This document shows, in pieces, positions 1 to 7,309 of a stretch of 27,007 bases of DNA. Made by a program: the position numbers and the translations under genes. The stretch covers positions 1-27,007 of the forward strand of contig JAITCV010000018.1 of the NCBI GenBank assembly GCA_031282905.1, given 5' to 3'. Each line of letters starts with the position of its first letter. Position 1 is the first letter of the stretch. Below the pieces are notes generated by a model. The model was given only the letters and a program-made list of their open reading frames with translations, was not told the DNA's origin and searched no databases. Source of the stretch: Azoarcus sp. Lineage in GTDB: Bacteria; Pseudomonadota; Gammaproteobacteria; Burkholderiales; Rhodocyclaceae.

Positions 1-557
1 ATGTGCTTTTGCACCAGTTCGAGCAACGCGATCCGTTTGTGTTGCAGTATCTCATCATCTGGAATTGCCGTCACGTCGACCAGCGGAAAGGAATGGGTAT
101 ACAGCGTGCGCGCTGCTTCGGGGTCGGCGAAGTTGTCCAGCCAACAGGTGCTGTGGGGATAGGGGCGAACCTGTCCATGATAGAACAGGATGGGAATCAC
201 CAATGGCAGTTTTTTGGCGCTTCTTTTCCCTTTGTCTTTATCGAGATGGGCCTGCATGGCGAGGATGCTGTAGCGCATCAGGCGAAAAGCCATCAGTGGA
301 TCGGGGGTGCTCTGGTGTTCGATCAGGCAATAGACGTAGCCCTTGCCTTTTGTGGTCTCAAGCGAATAAAGAATATCGGAACAAGCACCGCGCAAATCCG
401 CTTCGATGAAGGAACTGGATTCCAGGCGCAGGGTCGTCAGGTCGCAGAGCGCGCGCAAGGGGTCGGGCAGATGGGCATTCAGGAACTCCCGCGCCGTTTC
501 GGGATGGCCGAGGAATTTCTTGAACAGGGCGTCGTGCGGCGTGGTCGATTGGGACAT
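1..557 (-). CDS. Rpn family recombination-promoting nuclease / putative transposase (3' end cut by window edge)
   Basis: The leftward frame starts at ATG 557-555 and stays open to the window edge (185 residues visible, no stop reached). It begins MSQSTTPHDALFKKFLGHPE, the typical N-terminus of the YhgA/Rpn (transposase_31) family. Further family marks are a PD-(D/E)XK-like core around residues 50-82 (E52, D61-IL, then LIEHQS at 79-83), PLMAFRLMRY at 88-97 and PLVIPILFYHG further on. Rpn proteins are Mg2+-dependent DNA endonucleases that stimulate RecA-independent recombination; their benefit to the host is debated. The gene stands alone facing the edge, and an AT-rich decayed stretch lies upstream, which fits accessory DNA. 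The family call is firm; activity is not shown. Confidence 0.88.
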   Translation of the reverse strand, partial: MSQSTTPHDALFKKFLGHPETAREFLNAHLPDPLRALCDLTTLRLESSSFIEADLRGACSDILYSLETTKGKGYVYCLIEHQSTPDPLMAFRLMRYSILAMQAHLDKDKGKRSAKKLPLVIPILFYHGQVRPYPHSTCWLDNFADPEAARTLYTHSFPLVDVTAIPDDEILQHKRIALLELVQKH

Positions 558-754
558 GGGGGCCAGAGGACAAAAGACAGAGGACGGAGGGCAGAATACC
601 AGAAGACCGTCAGTTACCGGCGCTTCGCGCCGCTGGTTTTTCTGTCGTCAGTCTTCTGTCTTCCGAATCAAGGCCCGTTGTATGTGGATGGGGTATTGGT
701 TTTCAGGGGAGTTTTTTTATCAAGGCGTAAAATGTATGAACTATTGGAGATCCG
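558..754. other. Intergenic leader between the Rpn gene and the AT-rich island
   Basis: No gene seen. The stretch holds purine-rich low-complexity DNA with repeated AGAGGAC/AGAAGAC words at 563-608, matched by GTCTTCT words at 651-662. It also holds a small hairpin (CGGCGC-TTC-GCGCCG, 618-632) followed by CTGGTTTTTC, which looks like a rightward terminator although no rightward gene precedes it. Confidence 0.4.
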
Positions 755-916
755 ATGAATCCTGTTGGAGTCAAAGAATATACAGGTGAAGATATAAATA
801 TTGTGGTAAACGATGAAAGTCTGAATACATATGATTTCAGCGGCATAATAGACAATCCGCCATCCGAGCTAGACTGGGATGTCCTCGCGCGTTCCTTTGA
901 GCTTCAAGTTGAATGA
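755..916 (+). CDS. Small hypothetical protein (53 aa), AT-rich, possibly the 5' part of a broken gene
   Basis: ATG at 755 is preceded by a good ribosome-binding site (GGAG at 746-749, 5-nt spacer). The product starts MNPVGVKEYTGEDINIVVND, is strongly acidic, and has no signal peptide or membrane segment. Codon use is AT-rich, unlike the GC-rich neighbours, suggesting transfer. The TGA at 914-916 is followed in the same frame by another open stretch (IVYSPPKYGSF..., including an ATG at 950) up to a TGA at 1028-1030, so the 53-aa product may be the truncated head of a longer protein. I do not recognise the family. An immunity or antitoxin-like role would be speculation. Confidence 0.4.
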   Translation: MNPVGVKEYTGEDINIVVNDESLNTYDFSGIIDNPPSELDWDVLARSFELQVE

Positions 917-1110
917 ATCGTTTACTCACCTCCCAAGTATGGCAGTTTCATGAAAGTTCACTATGCTAATATATTGGCTACAAGGAAAAACCCTGAGTGG
1001 GGCTATATAGTGACCCTAATGAAGATATGACATTAGGTCGTATCTATACTGTTTTCAGCATTGGACTCCAATTAAGTGGGGTGGGCTGTGTTACAATTCA
1101 GTATGACTAA
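917..1110 (+). pseudogene. Decayed coding remnants downstream of the 53-aa reading frame
   Basis: After the TGA at 914-916 the same frame reads on through residues resembling normal protein (SPPKYGSFMKVHYANILA at about 926-979) to a second TGA at 1028-1030. There an ATGA junction opens a new frame (MTLGRIYTVFSIGLQLSGVG, 1027-1110, TAA). Two short consecutive frames joined by a stop and a frame change, without clear ribosome-binding sites, look like one gene broken by a nonsense mutation and a frameshift. The family is unrecognised. The alternative is non-coding AT-rich DNA. Confidence 0.3.
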
Positions 1111-1144
1111 GGGATAGTGAACGGAAGGGAGATTCACTATTGTT

Positions 1145-1282
1145 TTGAACAAAAAACGTTTTTGGAGTTTCCAGGCGATTTTTGGGAGCATTATTATTAT
1201 AATGACAATAAATTTTTCATGCGCAAAGAAATTGTTCTCTCCAAATGCCTTCGAGCTGCCTAATATCTATACTCAAAGATAA
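1145..1282 (+). CDS. Short membrane- or lipoprotein-like peptide (45 aa), probable gene fragment
   Basis: A TTG start at 1145 (purine-rich AAGGGAGA at 1125-1132, 12-nt spacer) gives a 45-residue product. It has a basic N-terminus (NKKR), a very hydrophobic stretch (IFGSIIIIMTINF) and a cysteine directly after (FSC, then AKK), which resembles a weak lipoprotein signal. It stops soon after (NIYTQR), so it would be a signal with almost no mature part, more likely the head of a truncated gene. It lies in the same AT-rich island as the preceding remnants. The product is unrecognised and the start codon uncertain. Confidence 0.3.
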   Translation: MNKKRFWSFQAIFGSIIIIMTINFSCAKKLFSPNAFELPNIYTQR

Positions 1283-1339
1283 CTTGGAAGGTCACAAAGG
1301 TAAAAATTTTAAATCGATTTTTTCATCTTGCGGATAATT

Positions 1340-2431
1340 TTATTCGTTACTCGTATCGCCTGGCTCTTTTTCGGTGATGGCGGCGCCGTCCATGTCGTCG
1401 TCTTCCAGGAGTGGGCCGGTATAGGGACCGAGGTGGTGTTCGAGCAGGGCGTCGAGACAAATGATGTCGTCGATGGCGGCCAGTGAGAGTTTCTGGCGGG
1501 GATTGCGCAGGATTTGCTGCAAATAAGCCTGGCAGACCCGCGTGCCCCATGACTGGCAGAGGCGTTCCAGGATGTGCGGGATCTGTTCGATGCCCTGCGC
1601 CGGATCGAGCGCCTGGTCGAAATTGTCCCAGGTCACAGGGGGGGCATTGAATGTCTGGCTCAGTTTGTTGGCGATTTCGTTGAATTCGGTGCGTTGCCCG
1701 CTTTCCCGATAGACTTCGAGCAGTTTGAGCCAAGGGGTGAGCGCCACTTTGGGGAATTTCTGGATGAATGCGGCCAGCGTTTCGGCGGCGCTGTTGACCC
1801 GGCCAAAACTCAGCATGATTTCAGCCAGTTCGATGGCCGAATCGTGCGCCATGATCTTGGCTTCCGGCGCGAAGATTTCCACTTTGCTCAAGTCGAACGC
1901 CGGGGAGTTCGCGTCCCAGTCGGGCAGGGGCGTGGAGGAATAAGCGCCCGGCAGTAGTCCCAGAGCGGGATCGGGCGTGGAGGGCGGGAGTTCGCCGTAC
2001 AGGTTTCGCGCGCGCGAGCGATAGCGTGACAGGACCACGGCCAACGTGATGGTCAATACGACAAAAATGGCCGTCAGTATCCAGTCGAACGCATCCATGG
2101 TGATATCCATGAACGCCGCGAGAGAATGAGCTTCTGGCGGTGGAGCAGGGGGCGCGGTCTCTGGTGCGGCGGACGTGGCCGCCGCTTGTGAGGGCGTGGT
2201 CCTGGTTTGTTCGAGCAGATGCTGTTGGACTTTTTCCAATGCGCTGATGCGCGCCTGCAATTCTTTTTCAAGTTGCTCGCTGCGCGCCAGCACGGCTTCC
2301 ATTTCCTTGGCGCGCGCGGCATCGCTGTCCGGCGCAAGCGTTTCGGCAAAGGCAGGCGCGGTGATGATGACCATGCCCGCCAGAAGAAAGGCCAAGGCAA
2401 GGCCCGCTCCGGTTCGTCCTGATTTCATCAT
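1340..2431 (-). CDS. FimV-like membrane protein with coiled coil and TPR-like C-terminal region
   Basis: The start is the ATG at 2431, the first of two adjacent ATGs, giving 363 aa; the frame is open further upstream but only here does a signal sequence begin. Layout: hydrophobic signal or anchor at 9-29 (ending APAFA), a charged coiled coil at about 38-78 (MEAVLARSEQLEKELQA), a Pro/Ala-rich linker at 84-101, and a transmembrane helix at about 116-135 followed by positive charges (RYRSRAR). The soluble part has a helical repeat (ELAEIMLSFGRVNSAAETLA, then LLEVYRESGQ), as in the C-terminal TPR region of FimV/HubP-type proteins. An acidic tail ends the protein. FimV-type proteins organise poles and type IV pili; no pilus genes are visible here, so function is open. 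It is last in the thi-trmB-sppA run, 82 nt after sppA. Confidence 0.6.
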   Translation of the reverse strand: MMKSGRTGAGLALAFLLAGMVIITAPAFAETLAPDSDAARAKEMEAVLARSEQLEKELQARISALEKVQQHLLEQTRTTPSQAAATSAAPETAPPAPPPEAHSLAAFMDITMDAFDWILTAIFVVLTITLAVVLSRYRSRARNLYGELPPSTPDPALGLLPGAYSSTPLPDWDANSPAFDLSKVEIFAPEAKIMAHDSAIELAEIMLSFGRVNSAAETLAAFIQKFPKVALTPWLKLLEVYRESGQRTEFNEIANKLSQTFNAPPVTWDNFDQALDPAQGIEQIPHILERLCQSWGTRVCQAYLQQILRNPRQKLSLAAIDDIICLDALLEHHLGPYTGPLLEDDDMDGAAITEKEPGDTSNE

Positions 2432-2513
2432 CGTTTGCCTACCTTGTGTGGCTGTGCGTGGCTGGGAGGGACGCAGGTCATCCAGCATGGCGGTATCGCT
2501 GTGGCCGCGCGCG

Positions 2514-4358
2514 TCAGGGGGCCACGCACAAGCAATGCGTATAAACATGACGTGGGTCGTTCCACAATGCGAGCATATCCAGTCCGTCGTTGACCTGGCG
2601 CATGATCCGGCTGGCGGGGGAGGGCTTGAGCGCGGCGACATTGCCGACGCCGGCGCTCACCAGTAATTGCTGGAGCACTTGCTGCACGGGGTTGGCATCC
2701 AGTACCGGCCAGGTGACGGTGTAATCGGCGAGATTCGCGCGCGCTGCCGCCGCGGCGATCGCCTCATCCAGGCCGCCGAGTTTGTCGACGAGACCGTTGG
2801 CGAGCGCTTCTTCGCCTGTCCATACCCGACCGCGTGCGATGCGGTCGACATCTTCCGCTTTCATCTTGCGCCCCTCGGCGACGAGGTCGATGAAACGGTG
2901 ATAGGTATGTTCGACGGTCAATTGCAGGGCGTTGGCCGCGTCGGCAGACAGCGGCAGGCGCGGATCGAGCGCGGCGGCCAGCGGCGTGGTGGCGACGCCA
3001 TCAGCGGTGAGCCCGAGGCGGTTCATCGGTTCGACGAACTCGGGGAAAATGCCAAAAACCCCGATCGAGCCAGTGATGGTGGTGGTGCGCGCGAAAATTT
3101 CATCGGCGCTGGCGGCGATCCAGTACGCGCCGGATGCGGCCACGGAACTCATCGAGGCGATGACCGGTTTGCCCGCGCGGCGGGTTAGTTCGAGTTCATG
3201 GCGGATGAGTTCGGAGGCCCAGGCGCTGCCGCCAGGGCTGTCGATACGCACGACCACCGCCTTGACGTTGTCGTCTTCGCGCGCTTCGCGGATCAGGCGG
3301 GCGAAGCTGTCTCCGCCGGTATTGCCCGGGCTTTGGTCGCCATCGGCGATGGAGCCTTGGGCAACGAGTATGGCGATGTGGGCGGAAGATCGGCTGTGGG
3401 CGCGTTCGGCGCGAATGGCGGCGAGGTAATCGCCGACGTCGACACGAGGCGGTTCCTTGTTTCCCGATGCAATGCCGCTGCGCGTTTCCTTTATTTTTTC
3501 CAACTGACGCTCGCGCCATTCTCCGCGGGTGCTCAGGCGGTCGACAAAACCGCCATCCCGTGCGACCTGGGCGGTATTGCCGCGGGCAGTTTTGAGGTTG
3601 TCATAATAGTCGTGCACATAGCCGTCGAACTGTTCGGGGGTGAGCTTGCGCGCCTGGATGATGTCCGCGCGCAGACGGCCCCATAGCCCTTCGAGCAGCG
3701 CGCGGGTGGCGTCGCGATTTTCGTTCGACATGTCGTTGCGGGTGAATGGTTCGACGAAGGATTTATATTCGCCGACGCGGAAAACATGTATCTTGATGCC
3801 CAAAGCATCAAGCGCGTTGCGGAAATAGGTCGAATAGCTTGCAAATCCCGGGAGCAGCGCATAGCCATCCGGAGAAAGATGTACTTCGTCGGCAATCGAG
3901 GCGAGGTAATACTGGCCTTGGGAATAGCGTTCTCCGCGCGCCAGTACGGGTTTGCCCGCAGCCTTGAATTCGGCGATCGCGGCGCGCAATTCGTCGAACT
4001 TGGCCAGCCCCGCGCTTTCGATGTCGTCGGTTTCCAATACGAGCAGGGCGATGCGCTCGTCCTTGGCCGCCGCCCGCACGGCTTCGAGCAGGTCGGCGAG
4101 CGCGGTCTGCGTGGGACGTCCGTGGCCCGTGAGCAGGGCGAGCGGTTCGTCGAGGGTGGTTTGTTCGACGATGTCCCCGCTGGGACGCACGACCAACACG
4201 GCGTCCTTGGGCACGCTCGGTCCGGGCTGGAAAATGATCGCGAGCACCACCGCGACCATGAACAGCAGCACGAGGTTGGCCGCGATCCGGCGGACGCCGT
4301 CGATGAGCCGCCACAGCAGGCGAAACGGCCAAGCGAGAAATTTGAACAAATCGGTCAT
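2514..4358 (-). CDS. sppA: Signal peptide peptidase SppA (protease IV, long form)
   Basis: The product (614 aa) is the length of the two-domain (67K) E. coli-type SppA. It cleaves leftover signal peptides in the cytoplasmic membrane, with its active site on the periplasmic side. An N-terminal membrane anchor lies at about 26-44. The catalytic lysine is predicted at K199 in GEYKSFVEPFTRNDMS and the serine at S409 in AASGAYWIA, the Lys/Ser dyad of the family, one in each half of the protein. IDSPGGS at 372-378 and GSIGVFG at 430-436 are conserved substrate-groove elements. The start is the ATG at 4358, preceded by AAGGA and overlapping the trmB stop by ATGA, implying translational coupling. The open frame continues upstream, but that part is antisense to trmB coding sequence. 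Confidence 0.95.
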   Translation of the reverse strand: MTDLFKFLAWPFRLLWRLIDGVRRIAANLVLLFMVAVVLAIIFQPGPSVPKDAVLVVRPSGDIVEQTTLDEPLALLTGHGRPTQTALADLLEAVRAAAKDERIALLVLETDDIESAGLAKFDELRAAIAEFKAAGKPVLARGERYSQGQYYLASIADEVHLSPDGYALLPGFASYSTYFRNALDALGIKIHVFRVGEYKSFVEPFTRNDMSNENRDATRALLEGLWGRLRADIIQARKLTPEQFDGYVHDYYDNLKTARGNTAQVARDGGFVDRLSTRGEWRERQLEKIKETRSGIASGNKEPPRVDVGDYLAAIRAERAHSRSSAHIAILVAQGSIADGDQSPGNTGGDSFARLIREAREDDNVKAVVVRIDSPGGSAWASELIRHELELTRRAGKPVIASMSSVAASGAYWIAASADEIFARTTTITGSIGVFGIFPEFVEPMNRLGLTADGVATTPLAAALDPRLPLSADAANALQLTVEHTYHRFIDLVAEGRKMKAEDVDRIARGRVWTGEEALANGLVDKLGGLDEAIAAAAARANLADYTVTWPVLDANPVQQVLQQLLVSAGVGNVAALKPSPASRIMRQVNDGLDMLALWNDPRHVYTHCLCVAP

Positions 4359-5146
4359 GACAATTCCTTGTGTGCGACAGGGGGCTTGCGTTTGAAGATC
4401 AGATCCCATACCCCATGACCGAGGCGGAGACCACGATTTTCGAACTTGGTGAGCGGACGATATGGCGGACGAGGGGCGAAACCGGAGGCGGTATTTTCCA
4501 ACGAACTTGCCGATAATGCGCCCAACATCCATTCGGCATAATTTTCCCAGTCGGTCGCGCAATGCAGATACGCGCCCGGCGCGAGCTTGCGCGCGACCAG
4601 TTCGATGAAATCCGGCTGGATCAGGCGGCGCTTGTGGTGACGCGCCTTGCGCCAAGGGTCGGGGAAGAAGATGTGCACGCCGGCCAGGGCGCCGTCGCCA
4701 ATCATATCGCGCAGCACTTCGACCGCGTCGTGCTGAATGATGCGCAGATTGGCAAGACCGCCTTCCTCGATGAGTTTGCACAACGCGCCCACGCCGGGGC
4801 TGTGCACTTCTATTCCCAGGTAATCGATATCGGGCCGGGCCGCGGCGATCCTGGCCGTGGTCTCGCCCATGCCAAAGCCGATTTCGAGGATTTTGGGCGC
4901 GTCGCGGCCAAAGGCGGCGTCCAGCTCGAGCGGGGCCGGACGGTAGGGTAGGCCGATGCGCGGCATCATTTCGTCGAGATGACGCCGTTGTGCTGGCGAC
5001 ATATGCCCCTGGCGCAGCACGAAACTGCGGATCGAGCGGCTGGAATAGGGTTGGGCATGCTGGACGCGGGGCAGGGCATGGGGACGGGAAGCCAGGTCCG
5101 GCGCGGACGCTGTGTCTGCCAGCGTGGGGGCGAGCGTTTCGCTCAT
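4355..5146 (-). CDS. trmB: tRNA (guanine-N7-)-methyltransferase TrmB
   Basis: A 263-aa product. TrmB uses S-adenosylmethionine to make 7-methylguanosine at position 46 in the variable loop of tRNAs. The SAM-binding motif I is EIGFGMGE at 88-95, followed by the acidic YLGIEVHSPG. The family signature FPDPWRKARHHKRRL is at 161-175, and TKFENRGLRLGHGVWDL near the end is the C-terminal tRNA-binding element. The N-terminus (SIRSFVLRQGHMSPAQRR) also matches the family. It overlaps thiG upstream and sppA downstream by 4 nt each (ATGA), so it is in the middle of one transcript. Confidence 0.97.
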   Translation of the reverse strand: MSETLAPTLADTASAPDLASRPHALPRVQHAQPYSSRSIRSFVLRQGHMSPAQRRHLDEMMPRIGLPYRPAPLELDAAFGRDAPKILEIGFGMGETTARIAAARPDIDYLGIEVHSPGVGALCKLIEEGGLANLRIIQHDAVEVLRDMIGDGALAGVHIFFPDPWRKARHHKRRLIQPDFIELVARKLAPGAYLHCATDWENYAEWMLGALSASSLENTASGFAPRPPYRPLTKFENRGLRLGHGVWDLIFKRKPPVAHKELS

Positions 5147-5928
5147 GAGCCGATCAACCCGGCGGTGGGGGAACTGGGGCTCGCGAGGTAGTGCTTCCTG
5201 GGCATGCGTCCCGCCCGGTATGCTTCGCGTCCGGCCTCGACCGCTTTTTTCATTGCGCTCGCCATCAGCAGCGGGTCTTGCGCCTGGGCGATGGCGGTGT
5301 TCATCAACACGGCATCACAGCCCAGTTCCATGGCGATGGCCGCGTCCGAGGCGGTGCCGACCCCGGCGTCGACGATCACCGGCACTGCGACGCGCTCGAT
5401 GATGAGAGCGAGGTTCCATGGGTTGAGGATGCCCATGCCCGAACCGATGAGCGAAGCTAACGGCATGATCGCCACGCAACCCAGATCTTCGAGCATGCGC
5501 GCCTGTATTGGGTCGTCGGCGCAATACACCATTATCTGGAAACCTTCCTTGACCAGCGTTTCCGCCGCTTTCAGGGTTTCGGGCATGTTGGGATAGAGGG
5601 ATTGGGCATCGCCCAGCACTTCGAGTTTCACCAGCGCGTGACCATCGAGCAGTTCGCGCGCCAGGCGCAGCGTGCGCACCGCGTCCTCGGCGTTGAAACA
5701 ACCGGCGGTATTGGGCAGCAAAGTAAACCGGTCGGGCGGCAGGACATCGAGCAGGTTGGGTTCGCCAGGATGCTGACCGATGTTGGTGCGACGAATCGCC
5801 ACAGTGACGATCTCCGCGCCGCAGGCGTCGATTGCCGCGCGGGTCTGGGCAAAATCCTTGTATTTGCCGGTGCCGGCCAACAGCCGGGAGCGATAGTTTC
5901 GACCAGCGATAAGCAAGGGATCGTTCAT
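5143..5928 (-). CDS. thiG: Thiazole synthase ThiG
   Basis: ThiG (261 aa from the ATG at 5928) is a TIM-barrel enzyme. It condenses deoxyxylulose 5-phosphate, dehydroglycine and the sulfur carried on ThiS thiocarboxylate into the thiazole phosphate of thiamin. The predicted Schiff-base lysine is K101 in LVKLEVLGD. Other conserved stretches are LLAGTGKY (17-24), NTAGCF (73-78), MPLASLIGSGMGI and VPVIVDAGVGTASDAA (phosphate site). The frame could extend to a TTG at 5961, but conservation begins at NDPLLIAGR. No good Shine-Dalgarno precedes either start. A 14-bp direct repeat carries the start codon and a second out-of-frame ATG just upstream. The gene follows thiS by 53 nt and overlaps trmB by 4 nt. 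Confidence 0.96.
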   Translation of the reverse strand: MNDPLLIAGRNYRSRLLAGTGKYKDFAQTRAAIDACGAEIVTVAIRRTNIGQHPGEPNLLDVLPPDRFTLLPNTAGCFNAEDAVRTLRLARELLDGHALVKLEVLGDAQSLYPNMPETLKAAETLVKEGFQIMVYCADDPIQARMLEDLGCVAIMPLASLIGSGMGILNPWNLALIIERVAVPVIVDAGVGTASDAAIAMELGCDAVLMNTAIAQAQDPLLMASAMKKAVEAGREAYRAGRMPRKHYLASPSSPTAGLIGS

Positions 5929-5958
5929 GTCTGGAAACGGAAAATCATGTCTGGAAAC
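5925..5958. repeat. Direct repeat of 14 bp spanning the thiG start codon
   Basis: TCATGTCTGGAAAC occurs at 5925-5938 and again at 5945-5958, 20 bp apart, with similar GGAAAA following each copy. On the thiG strand each copy includes CAT, so the true start is duplicated as an upstream ATG. The upstream ATG encodes only seven residues (MIFRFQT) and stops at the real thiG ATG (ATGA overlap). Confidence 0.8.
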
Positions 5959-5981
5959 CAAGGAAAATCGGAAGATCGGCT

Positions 5982-6185
5982 TCAGCCGCCCCCCACCGCA
6001 ACCACGATTTCGAGGATGTCGCCTTCGCCAAGGACGGTCTCGGCGTGATGCGCGCGCGGCACGATTTTGCCATTTTTCTCGACCGCCAGCCGTTTACCCG
6101 CCAGCCCGCGTTGTTCGAGCAGGGCAAGCACGCTGAGGCCGTCTTCCAGAGCTTCGGGTTGACCGTTGAAGGTAATGTGAATCAT
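5982..6185 (-). CDS. thiS: Sulfur carrier protein ThiS
   Basis: A 67-aa ubiquitin-fold protein, the usual length for ThiS. It begins MIHITFNGQP, has the typical core LAVEKNGKIVPRAHHAET and DILEIVVAVGGG, and ends in the Gly-Gly tail that ThiF adenylates and that receives sulfur as a thiocarboxylate for delivery to ThiG. It is the first gene of the leftward run and lies 53 nt before thiG. ThiF, ThiO/ThiH and ThiC are not in this window. No TPP riboswitch elements are visible in the 89-nt gap to dsbB. Confidence 0.95.
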   Translation of the reverse strand: MIHITFNGQPEALEDGLSVLALLEQRGLAGKRLAVEKNGKIVPRAHHAETVLGEGDILEIVVAVGGG

Positions 6186-6274
6186 GCGTCCATGGCGGCG
6201 GAAAAGGTTGAAAGCTTATCAGGCTCAAGCGGGCTTCGCTTACAATCCGCAAACGTCTTTTGCCGGAAACAGAC

Positions 6275-6769
6275 ATGCTCACACGACTTCTGTACCTGCC
6301 CATCCGCCCCACGCTTTTCGCCCTGTTCGTACTGTGCTTCGGAGAACTGGGATTCGGCCTGTATCTGCAACACGGTCTGGGCCTCAAGCCCTGCCCGATG
6401 TGCATCATGCAGCGTTACGCCCTGATCACGATCGGTCTCATTGCCCTCATCGGCGGCTGGCACGAACGGCGTGGAAAAATTTACAGCACCGTCATCCTGC
6501 TCGCCGCGCTTGCCGGTGGCGGCATCGCGGCATGGCAAAGCTGGCTGCAATTCAATCCGCCGGGCATGGCGCAATGCGGCCCCGGACTGGAATACATGCT
6601 GGAGAATTTCCCGCTCACCCAGTTGCTGCCCATGCTGTTCCGTGGCGCGGGCGATTGCAGCGACCCCGCATGGGTTTTTCTCGGCCTGTCGATTGCCAAC
6701 TGGTCGTTCGTCAATTTCGTCATGCTGACGGTGCTGGCGCTGTGGCTGATATTGCGGCGGGCAAAATAA
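6275..6769 (+). CDS. dsbB: Disulfide bond formation protein DsbB
   Basis: A 164-aa inner-membrane quinone reductase that reoxidises DsbA and passes electrons to quinone. Four transmembrane segments are visible (about 13-31, 48-62, 70-88, 137-160). The first periplasmic pair is C40-P-M-C43 (LKPCPMCIMQRYAL, a family hallmark). The second pair is C101 and C128 (QCGPGLEYML ... GAGDCSD). The start is the ATG at 6275 with GGAAA a few bases upstream; the frame also opens at a TTG at 6260. A TACAAT box at 6241-6246 could be its -10. It is divergent from thiS and is not otherwise linked to it in function. Confidence 0.95.
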   Translation: MLTRLLYLPIRPTLFALFVLCFGELGFGLYLQHGLGLKPCPMCIMQRYALITIGLIALIGGWHERRGKIYSTVILLAALAGGGIAAWQSWLQFNPPGMAQCGPGLEYMLENFPLTQLLPMLFRGAGDCSDPAWVFLGLSIANWSFVNFVMLTVLALWLILRRAK

Positions 6770-6937
6770 ACCACTTCAAGAACGCAATAGCGGGATGGAA
6801 CCGTAATAGCGGAATGTAATAGCGTCGAGCGCATCATTTCGCATCGATCGGATTGGCCCACGAATACGGCTGCGCGCCGTTCCAAGGCAGGCGCGGCGCG
6901 GGTGTTGGGGAAAGGCTTGTCGCTCCGCGCCCGGCTT
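6770..6937. other. Intergenic gap between dsbB and the PilZ gene (convergent)
   Basis: No gene seen. Three short copies of AATAGCG at about 6786-6824 form an imperfect tandem series (GTAATAGCGGAAT-like). No strong terminator hairpin is visible. Confidence 0.4.
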
Positions 6938-7309
6938 TCAGCCGACGACGCGAATGATGGAACCCCCGATTTCGTAACGGCCATCGGGCAAGGCGAAACA
7001 GCGTGTAACTTTCAACCGGGTGACCAATGGCGGACGAGCCACATGGTCGGAAGGCGACGCGATCACGACTTCGATCACCTCGCCTTCCCCAGGAACGAAA
7101 GCGGCATGCAAAGTCATACCGCTCACGCTCAATTCGATGCATTCAGCCAGTATCTTGTCGCCCGCGCGTGACTGGATATGGGCTGAACAACCAAGTGGAA
7201 CACGGCGATCGAGACGGCGATCACGAGGGGCTGCATAATCCATGGATTTCACCATCGAGAACAATGAACGTAGGGCGGATTGTAACGTCTCCATGCGCGT
7301 GCTTGCCAT
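6938..7309 (-). CDS. PilZ domain protein (predicted c-di-GMP binding)
   Basis: A 123-aa single-domain protein. Both parts of the c-di-GMP-binding signature are present: the arginine cluster RRLDRR at 31-36 (RxxxR) and ELSVSGM at 59-65, matching the (D/N)xSxxG motif with Glu in the first place. The later VTRCFALPDGRYEIGGSI is the usual C-terminal beta strand (G-x-x-F/I). Proteins of this kind bind cyclic di-GMP and act as small effectors on motility, pili or exopolysaccharide. Other possible starts are the Met codons at residues 6 and 19, the latter giving MVKSMDYAAPRDRR. Singly encoded; no target gene is adjacent. Confidence 0.85.
   Translation of the reverse strand: MASTRMETLQSALRSLFSMVKSMDYAAPRDRRLDRRVPLGCSAHIQSRAGDKILAECIELSVSGMTLHAAFVPGEGEVIEVVIASPSDHVARPPLVTRLKVTRCFALPDGRYEIGGSIIRVVG

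Noticed and set aside
618..632. Intrinsic terminator of a rightward gene left of 618
   Set aside because: No rightward gene precedes it; the only coding frame there reads leftward. Kept only as a hairpin note.
3..758. Rightward frame of 251 codons at the left edge
   Set aside because: Its codons are the exact antisense of the Rpn gene; the leftward translation carries the family motifs.
6186..6274. TPP riboswitch before thiS
   Set aside because: The 89-nt gap to dsbB has none of the conserved core elements (no CUGAGA or GAUGAGG-like words) and is too short to hold one plus two promoters.
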